Counted from the stretch's first letter, positions 36,825 through 46,509 are shown. The stretch: 64,000 nt of DNA from Flavobacterium sp. (GCA_016714905.1 JADKBW010000001.1:248001-312000), one strand, 5' to 3'. Made by a program: numbers and translations. The notes: generated by a model not told the origin, from the sequence alone.

Positions 36825-38141
36825 CTACAAATCAAATCCGATTTTTACGCCCAATTTGTTCGCAATAATCTTTGTAATTCTTTGTTTCAGTTCTGGAATT
36901 TTGATGCTTTCGATTACGGCATTCGAGAACGCGTACATCAACAATGCTTTGGCTTCTTTTTTTGGAATTCCTCGCGATTGCATGTAAAACATAGCGGTTT
37001 CGTCGAGTTGACCAATCGTGCAACCGTGGGAACATTTGACATCATCTGCAAAAATTTCCAACTGTGGTTTGGCGTTGATGGTTGCTTTATCACTCAATAA
37101 AATATTGTTGTTCTTTTGGAATGCGTTGGTCTTTTGCGCTTCTTTTTCTACGTAAATTTTTCCGTTGAAAACACCAATTGCACTATCAGAAAAAATTCCT
37201 TTGTAATCCTGGAAACTCTCGCAGTTTGGTTGCGCATGATGCACTAACGTATAGTGATCAACGTGTTGCTTTTCACCAATAATCGTAATTCCGTTGAGAT
37301 GACTTTCGATTCGTTCGCCAAAATGATAGAAATTCAGATTGTTTCGCGTTAGATTTCCTCCGAAACTGAAGGTATTTACATGCACGTGGCTTTCCTGTTG
37401 TTGCGATACGTACGTATTGTCGATTAACGAAGCGGTGTGATTATCATTTTGAATTTTATAATAGTCTACTATGGCTCTTTTCTGTGCAAATATCTCTGTA
37501 ACGGAGTTGGTTAGCACTGCATTTTCGTTGAGGCTTTGATGTCTTTCAATAATTTGAACATGCGAATTTTCTCCAACAATCACCAAATTTCTGGGTTGAA
37601 CTAAAAGTGCTGCTTCGCTTCCTGTAGAGAAATACATAATTTCGATAGGTTTATCTGCAACTTTACTTTTTGGAATATTGATGTAGGCGCCTTCACTAGC
37701 AAAAGCCGTGTTTAATGAAGTAAGACTTTCGTCTTTATTGGCAATTTGATTAAAATAATTGTCAATAATCATCTTGTATTTCGGCTTATTTAGCGCTGAA
37801 GACATCAAACAAACATCGATTCCATCGTGTGTGGTTGAAGATAAGAATGAACTAAAAATTCCGTCAATAAAAACCACTTTATACGTATCGATTTCGTGTA
37901 AGAAGTACTTTTTTACATCCGCAAATTGGATGGTGTTTTCATTTTTTGGAAAAACTGTAAAGTCGTTTTTAAGCAGTGTGTTTAATGACGTATACTTCCA
38001 TGCTTCTTCTTTCTTAGTTGGAAATCCTTTACTTTCGAAATTATTCATAGCCGAAGTTCGGATATTGTGCAAATCTGCATCAACATCTATTTGTTCTTCA
38101 AAAGCCATAAAAGAGGCGATGAGTTTATCTTTTAATTCCAT
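36825..38141 (-). CDS. sufD: SufD, Fe-S scaffold subunit
   Basis: 438 residues of the SufB/SufD beta-helix family, with N-terminal KKEEAWKYTSL, the RNNLNFYHFGERIESHLNGI core and the C-terminal KCSHGCTIGQLDETAMFYMQ plus RGIPKKEAKALL. SufD pairs with SufB and the ATPase SufC as the scaffold on which clusters are built. It follows sufC by 66 nt, a gap that holds a 7-bp tandem repeat. Confidence 0.95.
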   Translation of the reverse strand: MELKDKLIASFMAFEEQIDVDADLHNIRTSAMNNFESKGFPTKKEEAWKYTSLNTLLKNDFTVFPKNENTIQFADVKKYFLHEIDTYKVVFIDGIFSSFLSSTTHDGIDVCLMSSALNKPKYKMIIDNYFNQIANKDESLTSLNTAFASEGAYINIPKSKVADKPIEIMYFSTGSEAALLVQPRNLVIVGENSHVQIIERHQSLNENAVLTNSVTEIFAQKRAIVDYYKIQNDNHTASLIDNTYVSQQQESHVHVNTFSFGGNLTRNNLNFYHFGERIESHLNGITIIGEKQHVDHYTLVHHAQPNCESFQDYKGIFSDSAIGVFNGKIYVEKEAQKTNAFQKNNNILLSDKATINAKPQLEIFADDVKCSHGCTIGQLDETAMFYMQSRGIPKKEAKALLMYAFSNAVIESIKIPELKQRITKIIANKLGVKIGFDL

Positions 38142-38145
38142 AGGA

Positions 38146-38172
38146 GTTGTCGGTTGTCGGTTGTCGGTTGTC
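38146..38172. repeat. 7-bp tandem repeat (GTTGTCG) between sufC and sufD
   Basis: Nearly four head-to-tail copies of GTTGTCG lie in the 66-nt sufC-sufD gap, followed by a partial GGTCGGTT. Such a heptamer can change copy number and alter spacing between the two genes. Confidence 0.8.
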
Positions 38173-38207
38173 TGGTCGGTTAGTAACAGACAGCTGACTA
38201 CTTTTTT

Positions 38208-38960
38208 CTATGCTTCTTGTTCTTGTTTGATCCAGTCGTATCCTTTTTCTTCGAGTTCGTAGGCTAGTTCTTTCCCGCCAGACTTCACAATTCTACCGTT
38301 GTATAAAACGTGTACAAAATCCGGAACGATATAATCTAAAAGTCTTTGGTAATGTGTAATGACGATGACTGCGTTGTTTTCGCTTTTCAGTTTATTAACC
38401 CCGTTAGCAACGATTCTTAGCGCATCGATGTCTAGCCCAGAATCGGTTTCGTCTAGGATAGCAATTTTTGGTTCGAGCATGGCCATTTGAAATATCTCGT
38501 TTCTTTTTTTCTCACCACCTGAAAAACCTTCGTTGAGCGAACGGGACAAAAATTTACGATCAATTTCTAATAATTCTGATTTTTCGCGGATGAGTTTTAG
38601 CATTTCATTGGCGGGCATTTCCTCTTTTCCGTTGGCTTTGCGCGTTTCATTGATGGCCGTTCGCATGAAGTTCGTTACCGAAACACCTGGTATTTCAACA
38701 GGATATTGAAAAGACAAAAACACACCTTTGTGAGCGCGTTCTTCCGGAGCCAAATCCGCTAAATCTTCTCCGTCTAAGAATACTTGTCCTTCGGTTACTT
38801 CGTAGTTTTCATTCCCCGCAATGACCGCTGAAAGTGTACTTTTTCCAGAGCCGTTTGGCCCCATGATAGCGTGAACTTCGCCTGCTTTAACTTCGAGGTT
38901 GATTCCTTTTAATATTTCTTTGTCTTCGACTGAAGCGTGTAAATTTTTAATTTGTAACAT
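38208..38960 (-). CDS. sufC: SufC ATPase
   Basis: 250 residues of ABC-type ATPase: Walker A GPNGSGKST (34-42), signature region EGFSGGEKKRNE, Walker B AILDETDSGLD and the H-loop Thr-His (VITHYQR). SufC powers the SufB-SufD scaffold. Full length, with its start 50 nt after the sufB stop. Confidence 0.97.
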   Translation of the reverse strand: MLQIKNLHASVEDKEILKGINLEVKAGEVHAIMGPNGSGKSTLSAVIAGNENYEVTEGQVFLDGEDLADLAPEERAHKGVFLSFQYPVEIPGVSVTNFMRTAINETRKANGKEEMPANEMLKLIREKSELLEIDRKFLSRSLNEGFSGGEKKRNEIFQMAMLEPKIAILDETDSGLDIDALRIVANGVNKLKSENNAVIVITHYQRLLDYIVPDFVHVLYNGRIVKSGGKELAYELEEKGYDWIKQEQEA

Positions 38961-39010
38961 ATTTGCTTATATATTTTGAACCATTAAAGGTTTATCATTT
39001 CATTTGAGAA

Positions 39011-40459
39011 TTATCCGACGCTTCCTTCAAGCGAAATTTCTAATAATTTTTGCGCTTCTACAGCAAACTCCATTGGTAATTTATTGAGGACGTCTTTACT
39101 GAAACCATTTACAATCAATGCAATGGCTTTTTCGGTTGGAATTCCACGTTGGTTACAGTAAAACACTTGATCTTCTCCAATTTTTGATGTGGTCGCTTCG
39201 TGTTCTATTTTGGCGGTTGGGTTTTTACTTTCGATATACGGAAACGTGTGCGCGCCGCAGTTATTTCCCATCAATAGCGAATCGCATTGAGAAAAATTTC
39301 GAGCGTTTTCAGCACGTGCGCTAATTTGAACCAAACCACGGTAACTATTTTGAGATTTCCCAGCTGAAATTCCTTTTGAGATAATAGTAGACTTGGTGTT
39401 TTTTCCCAAGTGAATCATTTTCGTTCCAGTATCTGCTTGTTGGAAATTATTGGTGACCGCAATCGAGTAAAATTCGCCTACGGAATTATCGCCTTTAAGC
39501 ACACAAGATGGATATTTCCAAGTTACGGCAGAGCCAGTTTCTACTTGTGTCCATGAGATTTTTGCATTTTTCTCGCACAATCCACGTTTGGTTACAAAAT
39601 TGAATACGCCTCCTTTTCCTTCCTTATTTCCTGGATACCAATTTTGAACAGTAGAATATTTGATTTCGGCGTCATCCAAGGCAATCAGTTCAACCACTGC
39701 CGCGTGCAATTGATTTTCATCGCGACTTGGCGCCGTGCAGCCTTCTAGATACGAAACATAACTTCCTTCATCAGCAATAACCAAAGTTCTTTCAAACTGA
39801 CCTGTTCCCGCTTGATTGATTCGGAAATACGTTGACAATTCCATTGGACAACGAACACCTTTCGGAATATAACAAAACGAACCGTCGGAAAAAACGGCAG
39901 AATTTAGCGCCGCGTAGAAATTATCTTTTTGAGGCACAACTGTTCCTAGGTACTTTCTCACCAATTCAGGATGTTCCCGAATCGCTTCAGAAATACTCAT
40001 GAAAATGATTCCTTTTTCACCTAATGTTTTTTTGAACGTCGTTGCGACCGAAACGGAATCCACAACAATATCCATCGCAACGCCAGAAAGCATCTTTTGT
40101 TCATCGATGGAAATACCTAGTTTTTTAAATGTCTCTAGCAATTCAGGATCAACTTCATCAAGGCTATCGTATTTCGCTTTGCTTTTGGGAGCAGAATAAT
40201 ACGAAATGGCTTGAAAATCTGGTTTTTCGTAATGAACGTTCGCCCATTCAGGTTCCTTCATTTGTTCCCAAGCACGGAAAGCTTCTAGTCGCCAGTCGGT
40301 CATCCATTGCGGCTCTTCTTTTCGAAGCGAAATTGCACGAACAATGTCTTCGTTAAGACCGATGGGAAAAGTATCTGACTCGATATCGGTATAAAATCCG
40401 TACTCGTACTCTTTGTTTTCGAGTTCGATTTTTAAATCATCTTCGGTATATTTTGGCAT
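39011..40459 (-). CDS. sufB: SufB, Fe-S scaffold subunit
   Basis: 482 residues of the SufB family: PEWANVHYEKPDFQAISYY, GVRCPMELSTYFRIN, EGCTAPSRDENQLHAAVVE and the C-terminal ENARNFSQCDSLLMGN and EDQVFYCNQRGIPTEKA. It forms the cluster-building scaffold with SufC and SufD. It starts 15 nt after sufA and is part of the same transcript. Confidence 0.97.
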   Translation of the reverse strand: MPKYTEDDLKIELENKEYEYGFYTDIESDTFPIGLNEDIVRAISLRKEEPQWMTDWRLEAFRAWEQMKEPEWANVHYEKPDFQAISYYSAPKSKAKYDSLDEVDPELLETFKKLGISIDEQKMLSGVAMDIVVDSVSVATTFKKTLGEKGIIFMSISEAIREHPELVRKYLGTVVPQKDNFYAALNSAVFSDGSFCYIPKGVRCPMELSTYFRINQAGTGQFERTLVIADEGSYVSYLEGCTAPSRDENQLHAAVVELIALDDAEIKYSTVQNWYPGNKEGKGGVFNFVTKRGLCEKNAKISWTQVETGSAVTWKYPSCVLKGDNSVGEFYSIAVTNNFQQADTGTKMIHLGKNTKSTIISKGISAGKSQNSYRGLVQISARAENARNFSQCDSLLMGNNCGAHTFPYIESKNPTAKIEHEATTSKIGEDQVFYCNQRGIPTEKAIALIVNGFSKDVLNKLPMEFAVEAQKLLEISLEGSVG

Positions 40460-40474
40460 AATTGGTTGGCTTAT

Positions 40475-40804
40475 TTATAATGAAAATGATTCTCCGCAAC
40501 CGCAAGTTCGGCTAGCATTTGGATTATTAAAAACAAATCCTTTTCCGTTTAATCCGCCTGAAAACTCCAATATGGTTCCTGCTAGATATAGAAAAGATTT
40601 TTTCTCTACTGCAATTCTTACTTGATTAACTTCAAATACTTTATCAGTTTCTCCGATTTCTTTATCGAATTTCAACTCATACGACAACCCTGAGCAACCG
40701 CCACTTTTCACGCCAACGCGAACATAGTCTTTGGAAGCGTCAAAACCGTCATCTTTCATCATGTCTATGATTTTCTTGCTTGCTGTATCTGATACTTGTA
40801 TCAT
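40475..40804 (-). CDS. sufA: SufA/ErpA-type iron-sulfur carrier
   Basis: 109 residues of the A-type carrier (HesB/IscA) family with the three ligand cysteines C37 (SGGCSGLSY), C101 and C103 (CGCGESFSL). It takes Fe-S clusters from the SufBCD scaffold to target proteins. It is the first gene of the suf cluster, about 100 nt after a Bacteroidota-type promoter box. Confidence 0.94.
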   Translation of the reverse strand: MIQVSDTASKKIIDMMKDDGFDASKDYVRVGVKSGGCSGLSYELKFDKEIGETDKVFEVNQVRIAVEKKSFLYLAGTILEFSGGLNGKGFVFNNPNASRTCGCGESFSL

Positions 40805-40909
40805 ATCTAATTTGCTTTGATATTATTATTTGGACGTTGTTCAATTCGAGGAAACAGTCATAAAAAAACGATCTTGATTTCCTTATATTGATTTTGTCTA
40901 AATTAACCG

Positions 40910-40917
40910 CAAAGATA
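40910..40917 (-). promoter_or_regulatory. Putative -7 box of the suf operon
   Basis: On the minus strand this reads TATCTTTG, matching TAnnTTTG. It would leave a leader of about 100 nt before sufA. No clear -33 TTG; no Fur- or IscR-like palindrome was noticed. Confidence 0.45.
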
Positions 40918-41058
40918 TACTAAAATATACTTTACGAAATAAAGACCCACATTTTTAAATATAATATTAACATAGAAAAAACTGATTTTAACGTTAATTG
41001 CAAGTGATTTTTAGTATTTTTCGGATTATAAACGAACCCTTTTTAGAACAAATTGCAT

Positions 41059-41922
41059 ATGAAACTTTATCCTATAGAAGCTGGTAATTTTAAATTAGAT
41101 GGCGGCGCTATGTTTGGCGTGGTTCCGAAAACTATTTGGAACAAAACCAATCCTGCAGACGCCAACAACCTAATTGATATCGCGGCAAGATGTCTTCTAA
41201 TTGAGGATGGCAGCCGACTCATTCTTATTGACACGGGAATGGGAGACAAACAATCCGAGAAGTTTTTTGGATATTATTCCTTGTGGGGAACACACAGCAT
41301 TGATAAATCCTTGGCTCGTTTTGGATTTCACCGCGACGATATCACCGATGTTTTTATGACACATTTGCATTTTGACCATTGCGGAGGAAGTGTTCAATGG
41401 AATTCAGATAGAACGGGCTATGAAGTTGCCTTTAAGAACGCAAAATACTGGACTAATCAAGATCATTGGGAATGGGCAACCAAGCCAAACGCTAGAGAAA
41501 AAGCATCTTTCCTTTCCGAAAACATTCTTCCCATGCAAGAAAGCGGACAGTTATCATTTATAACAAGAACCGAATCGGCCTTTCTTGACCAGTCCGAATT
41601 AGACTTTGGAATTCATTTCGTTGATGGCCACACAGACAAAATGATGATTCCTCAAATTAAATATCAAGATAAAATCATCTGTTTTATGGCAGATTTAATT
41701 CCAACCGCAGGTCACATTCCTTTGCCATATGTTATGGGTTATGATACGCGACCACTATTGACTTTGCCCGAAAAAGAAACGTTTTTGAACACCGCCGCAG
41801 ATCATAATTACTATTTGTTTTTAGAGCACGATGCTCACAATGAAATTATTACTGTTGAAAGAACTGAAAAAGGAATTCGACTAAAAGACGTTTTTACTTC
41901 AAAGGAAGTTTTCACTCTTTAG
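41059..41922 (+). CDS. MBL-fold metallo-hydrolase
   Basis: From the ATG at 41059 the protein is 288 residues (the TTG two codons earlier is unlikely to be used). It shows the zinc motif THLHFDHCGG, LIDTGMG before it, FVDGHTDKMM and the terminal LEHDAHNE. This is the quorum-quenching-lactonase/general hydrolase branch; the substrate cannot be inferred. It is divergent from sufA and 69 nt before marR, in the same direction, with a MarR-like operator between. Confidence 0.88.
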   Translation: MKLYPIEAGNFKLDGGAMFGVVPKTIWNKTNPADANNLIDIAARCLLIEDGSRLILIDTGMGDKQSEKFFGYYSLWGTHSIDKSLARFGFHRDDITDVFMTHLHFDHCGGSVQWNSDRTGYEVAFKNAKYWTNQDHWEWATKPNAREKASFLSENILPMQESGQLSFITRTESAFLDQSELDFGIHFVDGHTDKMMIPQIKYQDKIICFMADLIPTAGHIPLPYVMGYDTRPLLTLPEKETFLNTAADHNYYLFLEHDAHNEIITVERTEKGIRLKDVFTSKEVFTL

Positions 41923-41947
41923 TGTCATTTTAAACATTTTTTTGTTT

Positions 41948-41963
41948 ATTTGACCCGTCAAAT
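41948..41963. promoter_or_regulatory. Putative MarR operator (16-bp palindrome)
   Basis: ATTTGAC-CC-GTCAAAT is a perfect 7-bp inverted repeat placed 28 nt before the marR ATG. Its size and AT-rich arms are typical of MarR-family operators, so autoregulation is plausible. Confidence 0.5.
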
Positions 41964-41991
41964 TTTGATATTGAATTTTTATACAATTCGT

Positions 41992-42489
41992 ATGGGAAGT
42001 ATTGAAACTATTAATTTTTATTTGCTTGACAAAGCAATTCGTACTTATCGGAACTACTCACAAAAGAAATTAAAAGAAAAAGGGTTTAATATCACGGTCG
42101 ACCAGTGGCTGATAATTAAAGTGCTTTTTGAAAATCCTGGAATTCCTCAAATTGATTTGGCTAAAAAAGTGTTTAAAGACAACGCTTCAGTAACCAGAAT
42201 AATTGATTTGCTAGTCAAAGCAAAGTATTTAGATCGCAAAACAAACCCGAAAGATCGCAGAACATCTATCCTAAAAGTTACTGCTTCTGGAGAACAAATT
42301 ATATACAAAGTTCAAGATTTAGTGCTACAAAATCGAAGAAATGCCCAAGCGGGAATATCTATAGAAGACCTCGAAAAATTTAAATCGCACCTTACAGAAA
42401 ATAATTATAAATTGTCAATCTTAAAAAACACTTTAGACTATGTTGAAAATCATCTATTTTGTTACGCTGCTGTTTATTGCTTCGATTAA
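41992..42489 (+). CDS. MarR-family transcriptional regulator (C-terminus possibly frameshifted)
   Basis: The ATG at 41992 gives a winged-helix MarR protein: FNITVDQWLIIKVL, IPQIDLAKKVFKDNASVTRIIDLL (recognition helix) and KYLDRKTNPKDRRTSILKVT (wing). The printed frame runs to 42489 and ends in an atypical hydrophobic CYAAVYCFD tail. Removing one C near 42388 gives STLQKIIINCQS and a stop at 42422-42424, a normal MarR end of about 143 residues. Ligand unknown. A 16-bp palindrome upstream may be its operator. Confidence 0.88.
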   Translation: MGSIETINFYLLDKAIRTYRNYSQKKLKEKGFNITVDQWLIIKVLFENPGIPQIDLAKKVFKDNASVTRIIDLLVKAKYLDRKTNPKDRRTSILKVTASGEQIIYKVQDLVLQNRRNAQAGISIEDLEKFKSHLTENNYKLSILKNTLDYVENHLFCYAAVYCFD

Positions 42490-42526
42490 GCTTATTTTTT
42501 CTTTAATTGAATCTTTGTGGCGGTAA
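42440..42526 (+). CDS. Possible 28-residue membrane peptide
   Basis: An ATG after the corrected marR stop opens 28 codons, MLKIIYFVTLLFIASIKLIF with an SLIESLWR end: a single hydrophobic helix with charged flanks. It overlaps the printed marR frame, and no ribosome-binding site is obvious. It could be a small membrane protein co-transcribed with marR, or chance. Confidence 0.25.
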   Translation: MLKIIYFVTLLFIASIKLIFSLIESLWR

Positions 42527-42636
42527 ATTAAGTTTGGTTTTTTCTTCTGAACGATCTCGGTTTCTAGATGATGCTATTCAATGGAAGCCGTCCTAAATTA
42601 TTGTTAACTAAACCTGATTATCTTACTAATCCTAAT

Positions 42637-42644
42637 TATTTTTG
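42637..42644 (+). promoter_or_regulatory. Putative -7 box of the subtilisin-like gene
   Basis: TATTTTTG matches TAnnTTTG, 22 nt before the start at 42667. No clear -33. Confidence 0.35.
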
Positions 42645-42666
42645 ACCATTCTTAATTTTAAAAAAC

Positions 42667-44265
42667 ATGAATATAATTAAATCCACTAGTTTTTCAGTTG
42701 TTATTGCGATGGCAATGTCATTTTCCTTACAAGCACAAAGCACTTCTGCTTTCGTCACTAAAAAAGGAAAATTAACTGATGAACAACTTAAAAGATGGAG
42801 TCATCTTGACCTTGCAAAAGATAGTATTCCCGGAATGAGTGTTGATCGCGTCTACACGGAATTGATCAAAAACAAAAAAAGCAAAAAAATAATAGTTGCG
42901 GTTTTGGATTCAGGAGTTGATACTGACCACGAAGACCTAAAATCTGTACTTTGGACAAATCCGAAAGAAATTGCCGGCAATGGCAAAGACGATGACAAAA
43001 ATGGTTATGTAGATGATATTCATGGGTGGAATTTTTTAGGCGATTCTGGTCTAGAAAACCTAGAAATGACCCGTATTTTGAAAAAGGCAGATGATGGTTC
43101 TGAGGTTTATAAATCTGCTAAAGCTGAATATGAAAAAATGCTACAAGACAATATGCAAGGCAAGCAACAAGTTGACTTTATTTTCAAAGCCAAGCAAACC
43201 ATTGCAGATTATTTGAAAAAAGAGAACTACACGTTGGAAGAAGTTCAAGCAATTGAATCTGCCGACGCCACCGTGACTAGAAGTAAGCAAGTGATGATGA
43301 GTGTTATCGGTCAGGCCGGTCCGAACTTTAACGATGACTTGAATGATTACAAAGACCAAGTATATGATATGCTAAACTACAACCTCAACAAGGAATTTGA
43401 TGGGAGAAAAGTTTTGGGTGACAATGCCGATGACCTTAGTACTAAGTACTATGGCAATAATGTCGTTTATGGTCCAGAGAAAAAAGGAGCACTGCATGGC
43501 ACTCACGTCGCAGGTATAATTGCTCAAACTAGAAACAATAATATTGGTGGCGACGGAATTGCAAATGATGTCGAAATTATGGCCATTAGAGCGGTGCCAA
43601 ACGGAGATGAATATGATAAAGATATTGCTTTAGGTATTCGTTACGCAGTGGACAACGGTGCAAAAGTAATTAACGGAAGTTTTGGGAAACGTTATTCTCC
43701 ACACAAACAATGGGTTTATGATGCGATCAAATACGCGGAAAGTAAAGACGTATTAATCGTTCATGCTGCCGGAAATGACGGAAAAGACATCGACATTGAA
43801 AGTAATTTTCCAAATGATTCTGACGATAAGAAAACAGAATTTGCATCGAATGTTCTAACGGTTGGCGCTTTAAATTATGAATATGGAACCAATATGCTTG
43901 CCCCTTTTTCTAACTACGGAAAATTTAATGTAGATGTGTTTGCGCCTGGAATGAAAATTTATGCAACCACGCCAAACAACACCTACAAATACGAACAAGG
44001 AACCTCTATGGCTTCTCCAAATGCTGCGGGAGTTGCAGCATTAATTCGCTCTTATTTTCCAAATCTAAAAGCCAAACAAGTTAAGTACATTCTCATGAAT
44101 TCCGGAACCGCAGTCGATTCTAATGTTGAAGTAGGCGGAGATCCGAAAGATTTGCGTCCTCTAAGTCAAATTTCGACTTCTGGGAAAATGGTCAATGCAT
44201 ACAACGCTTTTAAAATGGCAGAAGAAATGTCTGTAAAAGCAACGACGAAAAAAGTAAAAGGTTAA
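42667..44265 (+). CDS. Secreted S8 (subtilisin-like) serine peptidase
   Basis: 532 residues with a signal peptide (1-23, ending SLQAQ). Catalytic triad: D81 (VLDSGVD), H277 (LHGTHVAG) and S447 (GTSMASPNAAG). A large insert lies between D81 and H277, as in the flavobacterial S8 peptidases. There is no type A sorting domain; the protein ends in a basic TTKKVKG tail, so it is probably periplasmic or exported by another route. It is 89 nt upstream of an M1 peptidase gene, suggesting a shared role in peptide breakdown. Confidence 0.93.
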   Translation: MNIIKSTSFSVVIAMAMSFSLQAQSTSAFVTKKGKLTDEQLKRWSHLDLAKDSIPGMSVDRVYTELIKNKKSKKIIVAVLDSGVDTDHEDLKSVLWTNPKEIAGNGKDDDKNGYVDDIHGWNFLGDSGLENLEMTRILKKADDGSEVYKSAKAEYEKMLQDNMQGKQQVDFIFKAKQTIADYLKKENYTLEEVQAIESADATVTRSKQVMMSVIGQAGPNFNDDLNDYKDQVYDMLNYNLNKEFDGRKVLGDNADDLSTKYYGNNVVYGPEKKGALHGTHVAGIIAQTRNNNIGGDGIANDVEIMAIRAVPNGDEYDKDIALGIRYAVDNGAKVINGSFGKRYSPHKQWVYDAIKYAESKDVLIVHAAGNDGKDIDIESNFPNDSDDKKTEFASNVLTVGALNYEYGTNMLAPFSNYGKFNVDVFAPGMKIYATTPNNTYKYEQGTSMASPNAAGVAALIRSYFPNLKAKQVKYILMNSGTAVDSNVEVGGDPKDLRPLSQISTSGKMVNAYNAFKMAEEMSVKATTKKVKG

Positions 44266-44354
44266 TTTTTGTTACCCTTCTTGTTAAAATGAGCTTGTGA
44301 GATAATTGATCTACAAGCTTATTTTAATTTTATAAAACATCAAATTTCTAAAAT

Positions 44355-46250
44355 ATGAATAAGGTCTTTCCACTTTCTATTCTATTCTTTGTTGCATCAA
44401 TCGGATGGTCTCAAAACTCCAATTATTGGCAGCAAAAAGTCGATTACAAAATGAATGTTGTTGTAGATGCCAAGAACTACCAATACAAAGGCAATCAATC
44501 GTTGGTGTACACCAATAATTCTCCGGACACTCTAAAGCGCGTATTTTATCATTTGTATAATAATGCATTTCAACCCGGAAGCGAAATGGATGCGCGTCTT
44601 CAAAGTATTGCGGATCCGGACAGAAGAATGATAACCAAAACTAAAGTCGACGGAAAGGAAATCAAAGAAAGTCGTATTGCTAAATTGAAACCAAATGAAA
44701 TCGGATATTTAAGAATTTCCAATTTCAAACAAGACGGAGTTAGTGCCGAGGCAAAAGAAGTGGGAACCATCTTAGAAGTTACCTTGGCAAAACCATTACT
44801 TCCTAACGCTCAAACCACGTTCTCGCTAGATTTTGACGGACAAGTTCCGGTTCAAATTCGTCGTTCGGGTAGAAATAATGTCGAAGGCGTCGAATTTTCT
44901 ATGTCGCAATGGTATCCTAAAATCGCTGAATTTGATTTCGAAGGCTGGCATGCGGATCCCTATATTGCTCGTGAATTTCACGGCGTATGGGGCAACTTTG
45001 ATGTAAACATTACGATTGATAAAGATTATGTTTTGGGCGGAAGTGGCTACCTTCAAAACAAAAATGAAATAGGAAAAGGCTACCAAGATTCGGGTGTTGT
45101 AGTCACTTATCCAAAGAAAACAAAAACATTGACTTGGCATTTTATTGCGCCAAACGTACACGATTTTACATGGGCAGCAGATAAGGATTATTTGCACGAT
45201 ATCTATCAAATACCAAATGGAACTACCCTTCATTTTCTGTACAAAAACAATCCGAAAATTATTGATAATTGGAAAAAATCTCAGCCGGAAACTGCACGGT
45301 TAATGCAATTTTACAACGAAACTGTCGGTAAGTATCCGTATGATCAATACTCGATTATTCAAGGTGGCGACGGCGGAATGGAATACGCCATGTGTACGTT
45401 AATCTTGGGTGAGGGCGAGTATGACGGTTTGATTGGCGTTATTGCTCATGAAATGGCACATTCGTGGTTTCAACATGTTTTGGCATCAAACGAAAGTAAA
45501 CACAGCTGGATGGACGAAGGCTTTACTTCTTTTCTTGAAGATTTGGGCATGAATGAAATTGCAACTAAAAAGACCTCCAATCCGCATGAAGGTTCTTATA
45601 AAGGATATTATTTCATGGCAAATTCAGGTAAAGAATTGCCGCAATCAACGCATGCCGATCGCTATGATTTTAATCAAATATATGGGATTACCTCCTACAG
45701 TAAGGGTGGTGTGTTTTTGGCGCAATTAGGCTATCTCATCGGAAAAGAAAATTTGATGAAAACCGTGAAAAGATTTTATGCTGATTTCAAATTCAAACAT
45801 CCAACACCAAATGACATCAAACGAACTGCAGAGCGTGTTTCGGGTGCCAATCTAGACTGGTATTTAACCGATTGGACGCAAACAACGAATACGATTGACT
45901 ACGGAATCAAAAATGTAGAAGACAAAGAAAATGCGACAACCGTTACTCTGGAACGAATTGGAAGAATGCCGATGCCGATTGACCTCACCGTGAATTACAA
46001 AGACGGAACAAAAGAAACTTTTTACATTCCATTGCGCATGATGAGTTTTGTAAAAGAGAATCCAACGCCAGAAACTAAAAGAACCGTCTTGGCAGATTGG
46101 GCTTGGGCTTATCCGACATTTACTTTTCAAATTTCGAAACAGTTAAGCAGCATCGAAAAAATAACGATTGACGAAAGCGGATTAATGGCTGATGTCAAAA
46201 GAAGCAATAATGTTTATCCTGAAGAAGTGAAATCAGAAGTGAAAAAATAA
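44355..46250 (+). CDS. M1-family zinc metallopeptidase
   Basis: 631 residues with a signal peptide (1-19, ending SIGWS). The zinc site H365-E366-x2-H369 (AHEMAHSWFQ) and the third ligand E388 (WMDEGFTSF) have the correct 18-residue spacing, and GGDGGMEYAMCT replaces the usual GAMEN motif. This is the aminopeptidase-N-like group of Bacteroidota. Closed by a strong terminator. Confidence 0.92.
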   Translation: MNKVFPLSILFFVASIGWSQNSNYWQQKVDYKMNVVVDAKNYQYKGNQSLVYTNNSPDTLKRVFYHLYNNAFQPGSEMDARLQSIADPDRRMITKTKVDGKEIKESRIAKLKPNEIGYLRISNFKQDGVSAEAKEVGTILEVTLAKPLLPNAQTTFSLDFDGQVPVQIRRSGRNNVEGVEFSMSQWYPKIAEFDFEGWHADPYIAREFHGVWGNFDVNITIDKDYVLGGSGYLQNKNEIGKGYQDSGVVVTYPKKTKTLTWHFIAPNVHDFTWAADKDYLHDIYQIPNGTTLHFLYKNNPKIIDNWKKSQPETARLMQFYNETVGKYPYDQYSIIQGGDGGMEYAMCTLILGEGEYDGLIGVIAHEMAHSWFQHVLASNESKHSWMDEGFTSFLEDLGMNEIATKKTSNPHEGSYKGYYFMANSGKELPQSTHADRYDFNQIYGITSYSKGGVFLAQLGYLIGKENLMKTVKRFYADFKFKHPTPNDIKRTAERVSGANLDWYLTDWTQTTNTIDYGIKNVEDKENATTVTLERIGRMPMPIDLTVNYKDGTKETFYIPLRMMSFVKENPTPETKRTVLADWAWAYPTFTFQISKQLSSIEKITIDESGLMADVKRSNNVYPEEVKSEVKK

Positions 46251-46264
46251 GAAAACAATACATG

Positions 46265-46301
46265 AAAAAAGCCTCCCTAAATATTATCGGAAGGCTTTTT
46301 T
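46265..46301 (+). terminator. Intrinsic terminator after the M1 peptidase gene
   Basis: AAAAAAGCCTCC / GGAAGGCTTTTTT hairpin with an 11-14-nt loop and T6 tail, about 15 nt past the stop at 46250. From here to ~46509 I see no other feature. Confidence 0.88.
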
Positions 46302-46509
46302 ATTGTGATCTATGTTTATCCTCTTTGTGCTAGCAGTTGTTTCTTCAACTTGAGGATTGTGCTTGTCTCTTGATTGTTCGTTGATTGTGAAATGTAAAGT
46401 TAATCAGAAACAACGTGGTACTTTTTACATAGTTTGTTAATTAACTTTCACAATTCATATTTGCGTTTTCAAAACTGTTTGCTGCCCTCGTTTTATAGGA
46501 ATCGCTTCG

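Noticed and set aside
37759..38262. Plus-strand 167-codon frame opposite sufD
   Set aside because: It is antisense to sufD, which has full-length family conservation, and it runs through the heptamer repeat.
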